A stretch of 64,000 nucleotides of DNA from Astrothelium macrocarpum (lineage: Eukaryota > Ascomycota > Dothideomycetes > Trypetheliales > Trypetheliaceae), in assembly GCA_021030915.1 (NCBI GenBank), contig JAGEMR010000002.1, positions 434,001 to 498,000 on the forward strand, read 5' to 3'. Under the pieces are notes generated by a model. That model was not told where the DNA came from. It did not search any database and was given only the letters and a program-made list of their open reading frames with translations. A program made the translations under genes and the position numbers. Positions within the stretch are counted from its first letter, which is position 1. Every line of letters begins with the position of its first letter. Below are positions 1 to 9,619 of this stretch, piece by piece.

Positions 1-1226
1 GTGAAATAGGCGGTCCTCGCGGATCAATGTAATCGTCAAAATCGGGGCGATCGTAGTCAAGTTGAGGTGAAGATAATGGACTCGATTGAGCTGTAGCATA
101 GTCCGGACTCATAGTCCCAAAGTTCTTTTGCGCATCAGAAGGGGGTGGTGATATTTGTTGTCTTTCGACTCGAGGCATACTTGTAGAGCTGCGTGACTCG
201 CGATAACGGGCCTTTGCCTTGGAGGCTTGATCGAATACCGATCCGACTTCGGAAGGAGAAGTCACTGGAGTAGGCGAGTTGGAAGATCTAGATTTGCTCT
301 TGCTTTCCCGGACTCTCTTTTCCACAGTGTCCAAGTCTTGCTTCCACCTAAGCCATCTCTCCCGCGCAGCTGGTGATATAAGCGCATCTGGAGGAAGGGT
401 TGGCATGCCGTTCTCAAATGCGAATTCGACGGCACCTTTTCCGACAAGTAGGTTGGGAGGAACACGTCGAAGAGTGAGTTCTTTGGTTGAATGCTCGTAT
501 ATCAGCCTGGCCAGTGAGATTGGGTTCTTGATCTCTGATAGTCATGAGGTCAATGACGAGTTGATGATGTTAGCAAACGTACCTGGAACGGCTCCTGCTC
601 CACCACTTCGTCCAAGATGGTCTACCACTGAAGCGTCACACTCTACTGTTCCGTCGATTGAAAGATTACTTCCATAGCCTGCATTTGTAATTTCACGATC
701 CTCTAGAACCTTGACAGCCATTTCAACAGCATCCATGGCGCTGCCTCCTATTCGTAGCATTGCCATGGCAGCCTTGGCAGCACTGGCTCATGATTAGCCG
801 AGAGTGGAGTTGACATGGTAAAGATGAGGTGGATGCTTGTTCACACAAGAAATCGCAGTATTTGACGACTTACTCTTCGCATGCTGAAAGATGTACATGC
901 TCGTTCTGGACACTGTGGAAGCCAGCACCAGCATGGACGAAAATGCACGGAAGCTCATTCATCTTCCGGCCCTTACTGCTCTTGAACATATTCGTGGCCA
1001 TTTTCCTGCAATCGTGGAGTAAGACCGACAAGGACGTGCCTTGGTCACTGAAATGATCTCTAAGGTGCTCAAGGCGACGGCTTGCACGCCGAGAAAGAGA
1101 ATTGTTTAGTTTATCTAGTGTATTTGGGTCTACTCCAAGGAGGATCGACTTCTTGAGCTCGCTGTCCGAGTGAGTGGAGGACCTACCGTCGGAGTTACTC
1201 GAGTCGCTTCGACGATTGCTCGGCAA
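1..1226 (-). CDS. Taspase/threonine aspartase-like (asparaginase-2 family), 3' part off the window
   Basis: N-terminal-nucleophile hydrolase of the asparaginase-2/taspase-1 family, which matures by self-cleavage before a catalytic Thr. Exons run 1226-874, 782-583 and 534 to the left edge, with introns of 91 and 48 bp that close the frame exactly. Visible family motifs are CIFVHAGAGFHS near the start, then GGSAMDAV and NAGYGSNLS, as in fungal taspases. After these comes a long Ser/Pro-rich insert (about 1-300), also common in the fungal proteins. The catalytic Thr region would lie beyond base 1, so activity cannot be judged. The start is uncertain: 1226 gives an extra 88 residues rich in Ser and Arg, while the ATG at 962 puts the family motif almost at the N-terminus. 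Confidence 0.82.
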
Positions 1227-2109
1227 AGTACTGCTCTTCTTGGGAAGTTGAAAACGGACGCGCTTCTCAAGAGGTTCCTTGAATGGAGGTGAGAAGTCGG
1301 GGATGGTGTAAGATCTTCTTCTGCAACAGCAAGCAATCTTAGCAGCGATTCAGGAGCAAGAGTTGCTAGGAGTCGAGGCCAACAAAGTACAAGACGGGAG
1401 CAATGAAACGAAACTGAGTGGAGATGTGATGCGAGAGTGGCACTACGAGTCCGCTCGAGTACTTGTTCCGGATGTTGGTGGTTGTCCTAGGTATATCGGA
1501 AGAATATGATTAGGAAGTTTGAAATAGGCAATGAAGGACGCGAAAGAGTGATGATGTCCACCCGGGACCGGAGTCAAGAGAGTTGAGGGGATATGAACAG
1601 CTCAATTGCCTCGATCAGAACGAGAAGGGAGTGGGTGAGAGTGAAGGCAAAACCATGCCGAGTAATTGATTGTGTGCTGCAAGCGCAACTGTTCCTGGGG
1701 CAGTCACCATTTCTCACGCGTCTATCGTGCTTCAAAGCCGCTTTACCACAGACACATGCATACAGTGCACGGCGCAATGCATTAGTGAATTGGATTGCGC
1801 TTAACGGCAAAAGTTTACGGGTTTTTTTGTTGAGTCGAGATGCACATGCGACAACAACCCTACATGATAGACGAAGAATTATATTTTGAATGGCAGCACA
1901 ATTTATATCTATGATTATGTAATACGCGTAGACGGACAACTCCGTGACGAAGCTCCCCTGCTGCCTTTGCCCGACAGTCTCCCTTTACAATTCAGCCTTT
2001 CCTCCTCATCCTCCTCCTTTCTCATCACGCTCATCTTTGAAAAAGCAACGTAATATACGAGTCCCAAAATTTGATTCATCATCAGAGAACAGCTTTTCCA
2101 ACCTTAAAG
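1227..2109. other. Intergenic, divergent promoter region
   Basis: Lies between the 5' ends of the taspase-like gene and UMP1. Short open frames exist on both strands near 1574-1939, but their translations resemble no family and overlap each other antisense. I see no RNA gene or repeat. Confidence 0.6.
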
Positions 2110-2770
2110 ATGGTAGATTCCACTCTCCTTCATCCCAGCAAACACTTCTAACCACCCAAACTCAGACGTCCAATCTCCGCCTAACTCCCTCGTCCGCCCA
2201 CCAATCCACCACACTCCCCCATCCATCCGCCCCCTCCGCCCCAGGCATTCACGACACCCTCCGTACCAACCTCTCCCTCTCCCAACCTTCGCCCCTCAGC
2301 TCGTCGACCTCCACCACCACACTCGCACAACCCAAGTCCCAACACCCGCTCGAAGCGCGCCTCTTGAATTGGCGGGCAACGCAGGATGCGCTGAAGATGG
2401 AGGGCCTGCGCCGAACGTACGGCATCGCGGAGCCGGTGCGACGCGGCATGGAGCTGAAGATTGTGGAGGGCACGGAGTGGCGGCCGAGGGTGCTGGGTGG
2501 CAGTGGTGCGGAGAGGGCGGGGAGCGTGCATCGGGATGTGTTGATGGGGAGGGATGCGGAGGTGGAATGGGAGGATGTGTTTACCGGTATGTGTTTGGTT
2601 TTCCCTTTTTGAGAAAAAAAAAGTCTTCGTTGGGGAGGAGAATAGTTCAAGAGGACTGTCATGAAGAAACGTGATGATCTCGCTAATATTTTGATGTTAT
2701 AGGTGACGAGGCTGGAGAGATGCCTGATTTCCACACTGAGATGGAGGGGAGGATGAAGATGAATTGGTGA
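2110..2770 (+). CDS. ump1: Proteasome maturation factor Ump1
   Basis: Chaperone that helps assemble 20S proteasome half-mers and is degraded as their first substrate. The core includes LEARLLNWRATQDALKMEGL, then RRTYGIAEPVRRGMELKIVE, HRDVLMGRDAEVEWEDVFTG and a C-terminal MKMNW, all typical of fungal Ump1. The last intron is 2587-2702 and the stop is at 2768-2770. The proposed first exon is just ATG (2110-2112). A 53-bp intron (2113-2165) with a CTAAC branch site then joins it to TSNLRLTPSSAHQ, matching where family members begin. This gives 163 residues, the normal size. The alternative is to start at ATG 1944 without the first intron, which adds a 74-residue tail unlike the family. Confidence 0.88.
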
Positions 2771-3362
2771 TGTGGAAATTTGTGACGAAGGACGAGCGAT
2801 GGCGATCAGTTTAATCATCTGTATGGATGGACGGTGCTTGGAACGATTGCATTCAGCAGATCTGTACAACAGTGCAATTTCGTATCTCGATGCTACTTTC
2901 GACAACAAATAGACAGCCGCAAGCCTCAATGTATGGTACACGCGCAAGAAATGATGGAAACTGCAAATCGACAATGCTGGTGCCAGGCCGGCTGAGACAC
3001 GGAAATGAAAGACCGAAGATACCCTTTCTGATCTCCATCGTGATGACTGACGACTATGTACTCCATTATAATCCGAATGGACGCCGTTTGCGAAGGGGAC
3101 ACAGACCGACATGCCCAAGCCCCGATGGGATCCAGAAGCCCAGAACTCCGATCGTGTGTCCTGTGCTTGTGCCGAACGCCATTTGACGAAGGTCAATGAT
3201 AACGAGAGGGATTAGGAATGACCTGACCGAAGAAAGGAAATGGAATGTGCATGCGATAGCTTGCGCTTTTCGTAGAACACGGCGATTTCATCATCTTCGA
3301 GTTTTTCGACCTCTTTCACAGCCCCCCCTCTGATGCGCTTCGAAAGCGCACATTCTATAGTT
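2771..3362. other. Intergenic between convergent genes
   Basis: Carries the 3' ends of UMP1 and the UBL3-like gene. A long minus-strand open frame (2249-3196) is a shadow of UMP1 extended into this spacer and looks non-coding. Nothing else was recognised. Confidence 0.6.
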
Positions 3363-4240
3363 TTATAGGATAACGCAGCGACAACCCGCTGTCCGTTCCT
3401 CTCCCTGTTGGTTACGATTCCCGGAACCTTTTGCCGTCTTGCCTTCTTCATCGTCGAGTAATTCTTGAGGCTTGATGGTCATGTGTACAACGTTGATAGT
3501 GTCAGGGAGAAATTTGCATTCTGGAAAATAGTCAGCATCCTAATGACTCCTGGATTCGAGCCACAGTGTCTAAAAATAAGGAAAAAGAAATGTGAACGAG
3601 AAAGTCTTATGTAGCAAGACCTCGTACCTTTCAAAGGTGCCTTATCATCCAGCATGCGTCCAAAATGTATCAGACGTATCGCAGTAGGGTTATTCGGCTT
3701 CTGCTCCCAATCTTCTCGCCAATCCCGCCATATCAATTCTTTAAGTGTATATACGCTGATCGCGAATGGATCCATGTTACCGTTTTGATCGACCTCATTG
3801 ACTGTCACATTGCGTCGTCTGAGGTACTTTTCATCGACCTTGTATGGGTGACGGGCTCCGTTAGTGAGAAGAAGAGTGATTATGACGGCCGGACCTGTGG
3901 AGGTGTCATGGTGGCTGGTTGGATTTTCAGACGAGGGCCCAATTGCCTCAGTTTCCTGACGATTGAGCGGTGCTGGCTTGGTATTCCGGGTTTCGGAATC
4001 TTTCGGTGTTTCCGCGGCCGGGGCAGGATGGGGATGTTGTGTGGAAGGCTCCAAGGGTTGTTCTGTCGTGGGAGTCGGTGCTGCATGGGGATTGGGTGTT
4101 GATAGCTCACGTGGCGAATTGGATTCGGGAGGTGTTATGAAGCTTGTCATCTCGAGAGGGCTGGACGGAGTCATTTCTCCGAGTTGAGGTGCGTCGGCAT
4201 TGCCATCTGCAGCGTTGGATGCCGCAGTGGTCGACGCCAT
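3363..4240 (-). CDS. Membrane-anchored ubiquitin-fold protein (UBL3/MUB type) with CaaX box
   Basis: Exons 4240-3628 and 3520-3363, joined across a 107-bp intron, give 256 residues. Residues 1-120 are Pro/Thr/Ser-rich and disordered. The second half is a ubiquitin-like fold of the Rad60-SLD_2/UBL3 family: a strand AVIITLLLTNGARHPYKVDE, the helix LKELIWRDWREDWEQ, AIRLIHFGRMLDD, and after the splice ECKFLPDTINVVHMTIKPQE. The protein ends CRCVIL, a CaaX box (last residue Leu favours geranylgeranyl) with a neighbouring Cys that could be palmitoylated, as in plant MUBs and animal UBL3. Membrane tethering and a role in E2 recruitment or protein sorting are inferred from that family. The long N-terminal extension is not present in the animal or plant proteins. 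Confidence 0.88.
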
Positions 4241-4973
4241 CCTGAGACAGCAACTGACGTGCTATATGAGGGTCGAGTAATGGAATAACGATTGCGAAAG
4301 CGAATGAATGGGATTAATTATTTGCAAAGATGAAAGGATTACCGGATTCATTCAGTGATGAATAGAAAACGGATGAGAGTTGCAAACAAATCATGGGTAA
4401 CGTGGAGATGGATGCCGTGATGCTAAGTGGGAAGTCTTGGCAAGCGGGAGCGGGAGTGTTCGAGGCGGCCGATCTAATTAGCAGCGGAGCACGGCGAGAG
4501 CTCGCTGATTCGGTCCGCAACAGGAAACCAACTCGTCCTTTTCCTCCTTCAATCTGCCGTCTGTGCCGTCTGACTTTTCCAAATTTCGGCTCGCCCCCTT
4601 CTTAGCAACTGACACCAAGCCGTTACGAGATGACCCTGACTTCTTACACAGGCACGAATCATACACTGGCACAGAAGAGGAGAAATGATGTCATGTGTAT
4701 TTATATCCTTGTCTAAATTGAGAACCTTACAACACCGGTCGGCCTTCCTCGTCCTTGAGACTCACACTAAGCCTAAACTAAAATGTCTTGATTGGACTTT
4801 GTGCTGTACTGTTATCCCAATCGCCTCGAGTGGCCCCCTATATTAAGCGCAAAATCAATCTGGACATATGGATTGGGTTACGGGAAGACGCAGGACACTT
4901 CCTAAACCGTATATTTTCAGAATATGCAACTTGGGTAACTTATGATTGTTTTCTAATGCAAGACTATACATTG
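4241..4973. other. Intergenic
   Basis: Promoter side of the UBL3-like gene and 3' side of the PAQR gene. Only short frames without family resemblance occur here. Confidence 0.6.
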
Positions 4974-6322
4974 CTATACGTCGAAACCCTCGCATATCAA
5001 CCCACCATGTTGGCTTTCTTTGAATGACTCGATTAACCCCAAATAGTGTGTTATGCTTGCAAACAGCACCATGATATGGAAAACCTGGTGGCTAGCACCA
5101 ATGGAATCGAATCGATACGAAAACAAGCACTCTGGCACTCTCGAAGCGTACGCAACTGTGCCGATGATGTTGAATCCAGCCGTGAGCAGCATCCAATCGA
5201 ACGCCATGCGTCTATTCTGAATTGCAAATCCATGGACCCAAATCCCGTGGCTGACAAACAGTAATGCGGCCAAGCCAAGGCTTGTGTACATAATCGCTCT
5301 ATACGTTCGAAATGAAGGGGATCGGAATTGGGGATGTAATGTGACGATGATACAGCCACCTGCTATCAAGGATGTCTAGAGTCTTTCAGCTGAACCTTCA
5401 TCCGTGTCACTGGATATGAGAGCAAACTCACTAGCATCCAGTGAAAGTTGCGTAGTTTGGGTTCGCATATGAAACCATAGTGTATCGAAGGCAGACTCGC
5501 TGTCCACATGAGTAGAATGATGCCAAGGTAATCAAGTTGATTCCCAAACGAGGCAATTGTCGGGCTATGATTCCATAGGATGTGACAGCTACGGTTCACT
5601 AGATGTTAGCAGAATTCAATTTAGACCAATACACGTGACGAGCTGACAAAGGGGTGGAAACGTCGACGTTAGTGTTAGTTTAACTGCAAAATGTTACTTT
5701 ATCTCGGTCGCTGTTGATTAGAGTCAAGGTTCTCGCTAATCTACGTTTCTGTCAATGATGATTCATGATTTCCTAATATAGCGTAGCATCTATTACCTGA
5801 CAACCCATTAATTTGGCATGCGTAAAATTCTTTTAAGAACTCGGATCACAAGATCTAAATTTCTTGCTTACCTTGCAGAGCAGGCAAAGCAGAGCGATAC
5901 TCCAACGTGATATGTTGAAAAGAGCAGAAAGTCCACCATCGATGCTTCCGTGTACTGAACAAAGACGGATTTGTAGAAATGTGTAGGTAATGAACTGAAT
6001 AAGAGGCAACCGAGGACGTGAGAATTGATATTGACTCGGCAGAATCAGCATGTTAATGGCCAGCCTATAGGGAGGCAGTACTTGTCTCGTTGTGCCAGTT
6101 CAAGATGCCTCGGAGGCATTCTGAGTACGATCCCGTCGTTGGTCTGCTCAAATTAGAAGAAAACATCTTCAATGTCAGGATTAAGAAAAGCGAGAAGATG
6201 AATACAAGAAGGATTGCAATTTTCCCGGAAACAGATAACGAGAAATTGGCGTTGTTCCTTGGCGAGGATCTGAACGACGTGATTTGTACAATGAACTAGA
6301 GATCTTTACCGGTATCCCGATA

Positions 6323-6369
6323 GGAGTGCTCCGCACGAGGTGCACGGTCGCACGAGGTGCACACTCAAT
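6323..6369 (+). repeat. Left terminal inverted repeat of the pogo-type element
   Basis: Starts GGAGTGCTCC directly after the TA target site. It contains two direct copies of GCACGAGGTGCAC separated by GGTC, a possible transposase binding pair. It matches the right end at 44 of 47 positions. Confidence 0.93.
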
Positions 6370-6413
6370 ATTTCTCACACCACCAAATTTCAAACAGCTA
6401 TATCTCTATCAAA

Positions 6414-8230
6414 ATGGGGTCAATTGAGGCAGCAATTACTGCGGCGGATGCGGAAGAGCATTCTAATTACACCCAGATAGCCAGAATTCATAAAATCAGC
6501 CGTTCGACGTTATCGCGCCGCCATAGAGGCCGCACCCAGAGAATTCGGGAGGCACATTTAAATCATTTAAGACTTTTCATCAAATTTCAAAAAACAGTTT
6601 TAATTTCATATATAAATAAATTATATCTTCGTGGAATCCCTTTTACGAATCGAATGGTCAAAAATTTTACTTTTAATATAATCAAAAAAAAGCCAAAAAA
6701 GGATTGAATGACGCGTTTTATAAAACATAATAAATTTATTTTAAATTCAATTTTTTTAATAATATTTAATCTCATTCAAAAACGAATAAATAATTATATA
6801 TAATTTCAATTTTATTTTCAATTGATTTATGATTTTGATTTATTTTATTTATTTATTAATTTTATGATAAATTATTTTCAAAATTAAATAATATAATATA
6901 TTATCTAAAAATATTTATAATATAAATGAAAAAGATTTTATTATGAATTAATTAATGAAATTATATCATATTTTTATTAAGAATATTTATGAACGTGGTA
7001 TTTTAAAAGAAGCTGATATAGAAGACTCCCAAATGTGAATTATAATTTTGGCTTTAATCTTTATAAAGGGCGAATCATTATCATCATTAATTATCTTTGA
7101 TACTGAATCTGGCGCTATTCAAGAGGCCTAATTTTGAGATTTTAATCCAGTTATTTATAATATCAATTTTATAATTTCGTCTAATGATTAAACGAATAAT
7201 GAATTCGGATTCGTATGAATTTGAAATATTTTTAAAAAAAATATCAAAAAAAAAATATATCACAGACGTGATTATAAATTTTTTATTATTAATGGTTATG
7301 ATAATCATATAACCATAGAATTTCTGAATTTTTACGATTTTTATCAAATTCTCGTAATTATATTTTTTTTTCATTTAATTCATAAATTTCAACCGTTAAA
7401 TATGAATTTATTTAATCCTTTGACGATTTATTATTTATAAAAATTGGATTAATAATTTAATAAAATAGAAGATTTTTTCAATTTCATAAAAAGTGATTTT
7501 TTTAATCTATTTTAGATTATTTATTAATAAATTTTTATTATCAAAAATATTATTAATAATTGGTGTAAAATAGATCTTTATTCATTTAATTCATCAATAA
7601 TATTCGAAATGATCTCAATTCAATCAAATAAGAATTCTAATCAATTCTTTAATTCAGATTTTATGATCTATATATCAAATATAATATGATATCAATTTCG
7701 GAAATAATATATTATCAAAATTGATGATTATTATTAATATCAATTAAATAAATTTGAAATTAAATTTGTGAAATTTGAAACGAGAATTGCGATTTTTAAA
7801 CGAGAGAATCAAAACTTCAAAAAAATAATCAAAATTAAATAAAAAAGAATTAAATAATATAAATCTTTATTAAAACCATTTAAATATGATAATATTATCT
7901 TTTATAATTCTGGAAAGATATAAATAATTCGTGAAAAAAAAGAACGAGAAAAATAAAAAACGATTCAAAAAAAATAATAAAAAGAAGAATAAAAGATTCA
8001 AAAAATAGCTGATAAATAATTGAAATTTGAATTCAAAATTCAATAATAACGAGAACGTGAGAAAGTCCAAAAAATTAGACAAATTCAGAAAGAGACAGAA
8101 ATTCAATAGAAAAAAAAAATTCAATAATAACGAACTGTCAAAAAACAATTCCGAAATAAAATCCAATATCAAAAACAAAATAGATAAAAACAGTTTATAT
8201 AATAAAAATAGCCTTAAATTGATAAAATAG
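6414..8230 (+). pseudogene. pogo/Fot1-type transposase, inactivated by RIP
   Basis: The frame opens at ATG 6414 with an intact HTH_psq region (NYTQIARIHKISRSTLSRRH) and a partly intact CENP-B-type HTH (ISYINKLYLRGIPFTNRMVK). It then hits a stop at 6705 where relatives have Trp, followed by MTRFIKHNKFIL in frame. Around 7190-7230, TNNE.G is framed by stops at two further Trp positions. At 7261-7340 the DDE-domain signature DGHDSHIT is readable as NGYDNHIT. Every change is C-to-T or G-to-A. A Lys/Arg-rich tail (8027-8230) fits the C-terminus of such transposases. The end is approximate. Confidence 0.82.
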
Positions 8231-8438
8231 AGATATAGCACAAAAATAATGAGGCCGAAATTAATTCTAATTCAGATCGATCTCAACACCAAAAACGACC
8301 CCCCAAATGGCTTTTAGAATAATTTAAATTAGTCAAAAATTTCGAATTATTATCGCGAAACACTCATATTAATTTTATCTATTTATCTATTTACGTTGTT
8401 AAGATAATTGGGTTCGAAGCCAAATAAGGGACAACCAA

Positions 8439-8485
8439 ATTGGGTGTGCATCTCGTGCGACCGTGCACCTCGTGCGGAGGACTCC
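8439..8485 (-). repeat. Right terminal inverted repeat of the pogo-type element
   Basis: Reverse complement of the left end with three differences (positions 6, 35 and 43 of the repeat). The inner two of these are transitions. Followed directly by the second TA copy. Confidence 0.93.
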
Positions 8486-8730
8486 TAGCAGGAATTCATT
8501 CTCCCTGACAAATATAAGAAAAAACAGTGCCGCTCGATTGGTCACTCACTGCTGCCAATGCGCTATCGGCCGTCAATTGAGAAGACAAAATGGTAAGGGA
8601 CTGTCGTACGTATCTCGTCGTATAGCAAAAGTCGGGTTTCAACTCGTTTGGAACCATTTTTGGTTGGAAATGGTTGATGCACGGATTTTCCGTTCCGCTT
8701 CACATGGCACATAACGACTCTCTCCTTCAT

Positions 8731-9619
8731 TTTCTGAATCACAGCTGCTACCTCCAGAGGACAACGATAGCAAGAATGTTGCAGTCTTGCGGCTACTAAT
8801 GCTCTACGACGGCAGAAGTTTGAGCCAGGGGTGTTCCTTGGCAAAAGTGGATCGGAGTTCAGCCAGTGAATTGATCTACAAGAGACCGACAACTCTCCTT
8901 TTTACTTTTGACTTGCTGTAACCGTCTATTACGTTTTCTACGCGACTTCGAGCACCTAGTGGGCGCCCGATTACTCGATTCCAGTGGCCGTACAGGTCAA
9001 CGCAGCTCCCTGCTAGGCACTCAGCGTGCCGATATGCCTGCAATTAAAATACAAATAGACTAATTCGCATGATCTGAATATTGTCCATGGTTGCTGTATT
9101 CCGACTTGAGAGAATCGCATTCATGCCAAAGCAACTCGCAGCATGAAACCGTTTCTACCGAGAGAAAAAGCGTAACTGTGAAAACCCTCCACTGTCTACT
9201 TTGCATTGTCCAGATGTATATGGTCTTGTGTTCTCGTACTGGTGCAGCAGCTTGAGTATCTTTAGTGCGATGCTCGTATTGCCAACATATAGAGGCTAAT
9301 GAGATGTTTCAGAACAGGTCATTATGCTGTTTGCGAATGGCCTACCAGCTTTCAAGGTTATCGTCAATCACGGACCTTCCACAAGTCTACGGTCACTGCA
9401 AGTGAAAAGCTTCCTAGTCCCGCAGTGAACGTTCAGTGTTCTTCATAATGATGGAATTTAGCGTACAATATTGGTTGTAGCCAGCCGCATGTGATTCTTG
9501 CGTTGAAGCGAATCATCATTATATTGTCGATAAGGTTTTCATACAAAATAGCATTAATACAGGAAGCAGACCCCGACGATCATAACCACGTGTTCAGAGT
9601 GTACAAAAGAAGAAACTTT
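8731..9619. other. Intergenic, upstream of PAQR and downstream of ERG8
   Basis: Holds the presumed PAQR promoter, now separated from most of its coding region by the transposon. No further gene was recognised; a minus-strand frame up to 8892 may extend the PAQR N-terminus. Confidence 0.55.

Larger units (their letters stand above)
6323..8485 (+). mobile_element. pogo/Fot1-type DNA transposon (Tc1-mariner superfamily), RIP-degraded
   Basis: A 2163-bp element bounded by 47-bp terminal inverted repeats (6323-6369 and 8439-8485) that differ at only 3 positions. It is flanked on both sides by TA (6321-6322 and 8486-8487), the target duplication of Tc1-mariner/pogo elements. The first 240 bp are of normal composition and encode a psq-type helix-turn-helix. 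From about 6560 to 8400 the sequence becomes extremely A+T-rich, as expected after repeat-induced point mutation. It is inserted in a coding exon of the PAQR gene and in opposite orientation to it. RIP implies that other copies existed when it was mutated. Confidence 0.93.
4974..8730 (-). pseudogene. PAQR (adiponectin receptor/Izh/hemolysin-III) family gene interrupted by a transposon
   Basis: Seven-helix membrane protein family with a zinc site. Exons read on the minus strand: 8730-8610, 8562-8550 (13 nt), 8504 to the insertion at 8486, then 6320-6310, 6143-6082, 6034-5872, 5588-5432 and 5375-4974. Counting one TA copy, they sum to 948 nt (315 residues) with no stop. Family landmarks are YDEIPHW, ENEFLLSGYRP, NWHNETINI, SCHILWNHS, NQLDYLGI and the final SHQVFH...THY, which holds the conserved His residues. 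The pogo-type element at 6323-8485 sits between two bases of a Leu codon inside ENEFLLSGYR, so this allele cannot make the protein unless the element leaves. One intron (5589-5871) is unusually long at 283 bp. The start at 8730 is the first Met giving normal length; a longer frame reaches 8892. Confidence 0.85.

Noticed and set aside
1574..1939. Two overlapping antisense frames of about 100-120 codons
   Set aside because: Neither has a credible protein pattern, and they overlap each other; likely chance frames in a promoter region.
2249..3196. 315-codon minus-strand frame opposite UMP1
   Set aside because: It is the complement of the Ump1 exon extended into the spacer; its composition is erratic and it resembles no protein family.
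3540..3560. T-arm-like string in the UBL3 intron
   Set aside because: No acceptor stem or D-arm around it; it is intron sequence, not a tRNA.
7087..7374. 95-codon minus-strand frame in the A+T island
   Set aside because: The plus strand of the same segment encodes the legible DDE signature; the minus frame is its shadow.
8027..8230. Lys/Asn-rich 67-codon frame in the A+T island
   Set aside because: It is the RIP-altered tail of the transposase, not an independent gene.
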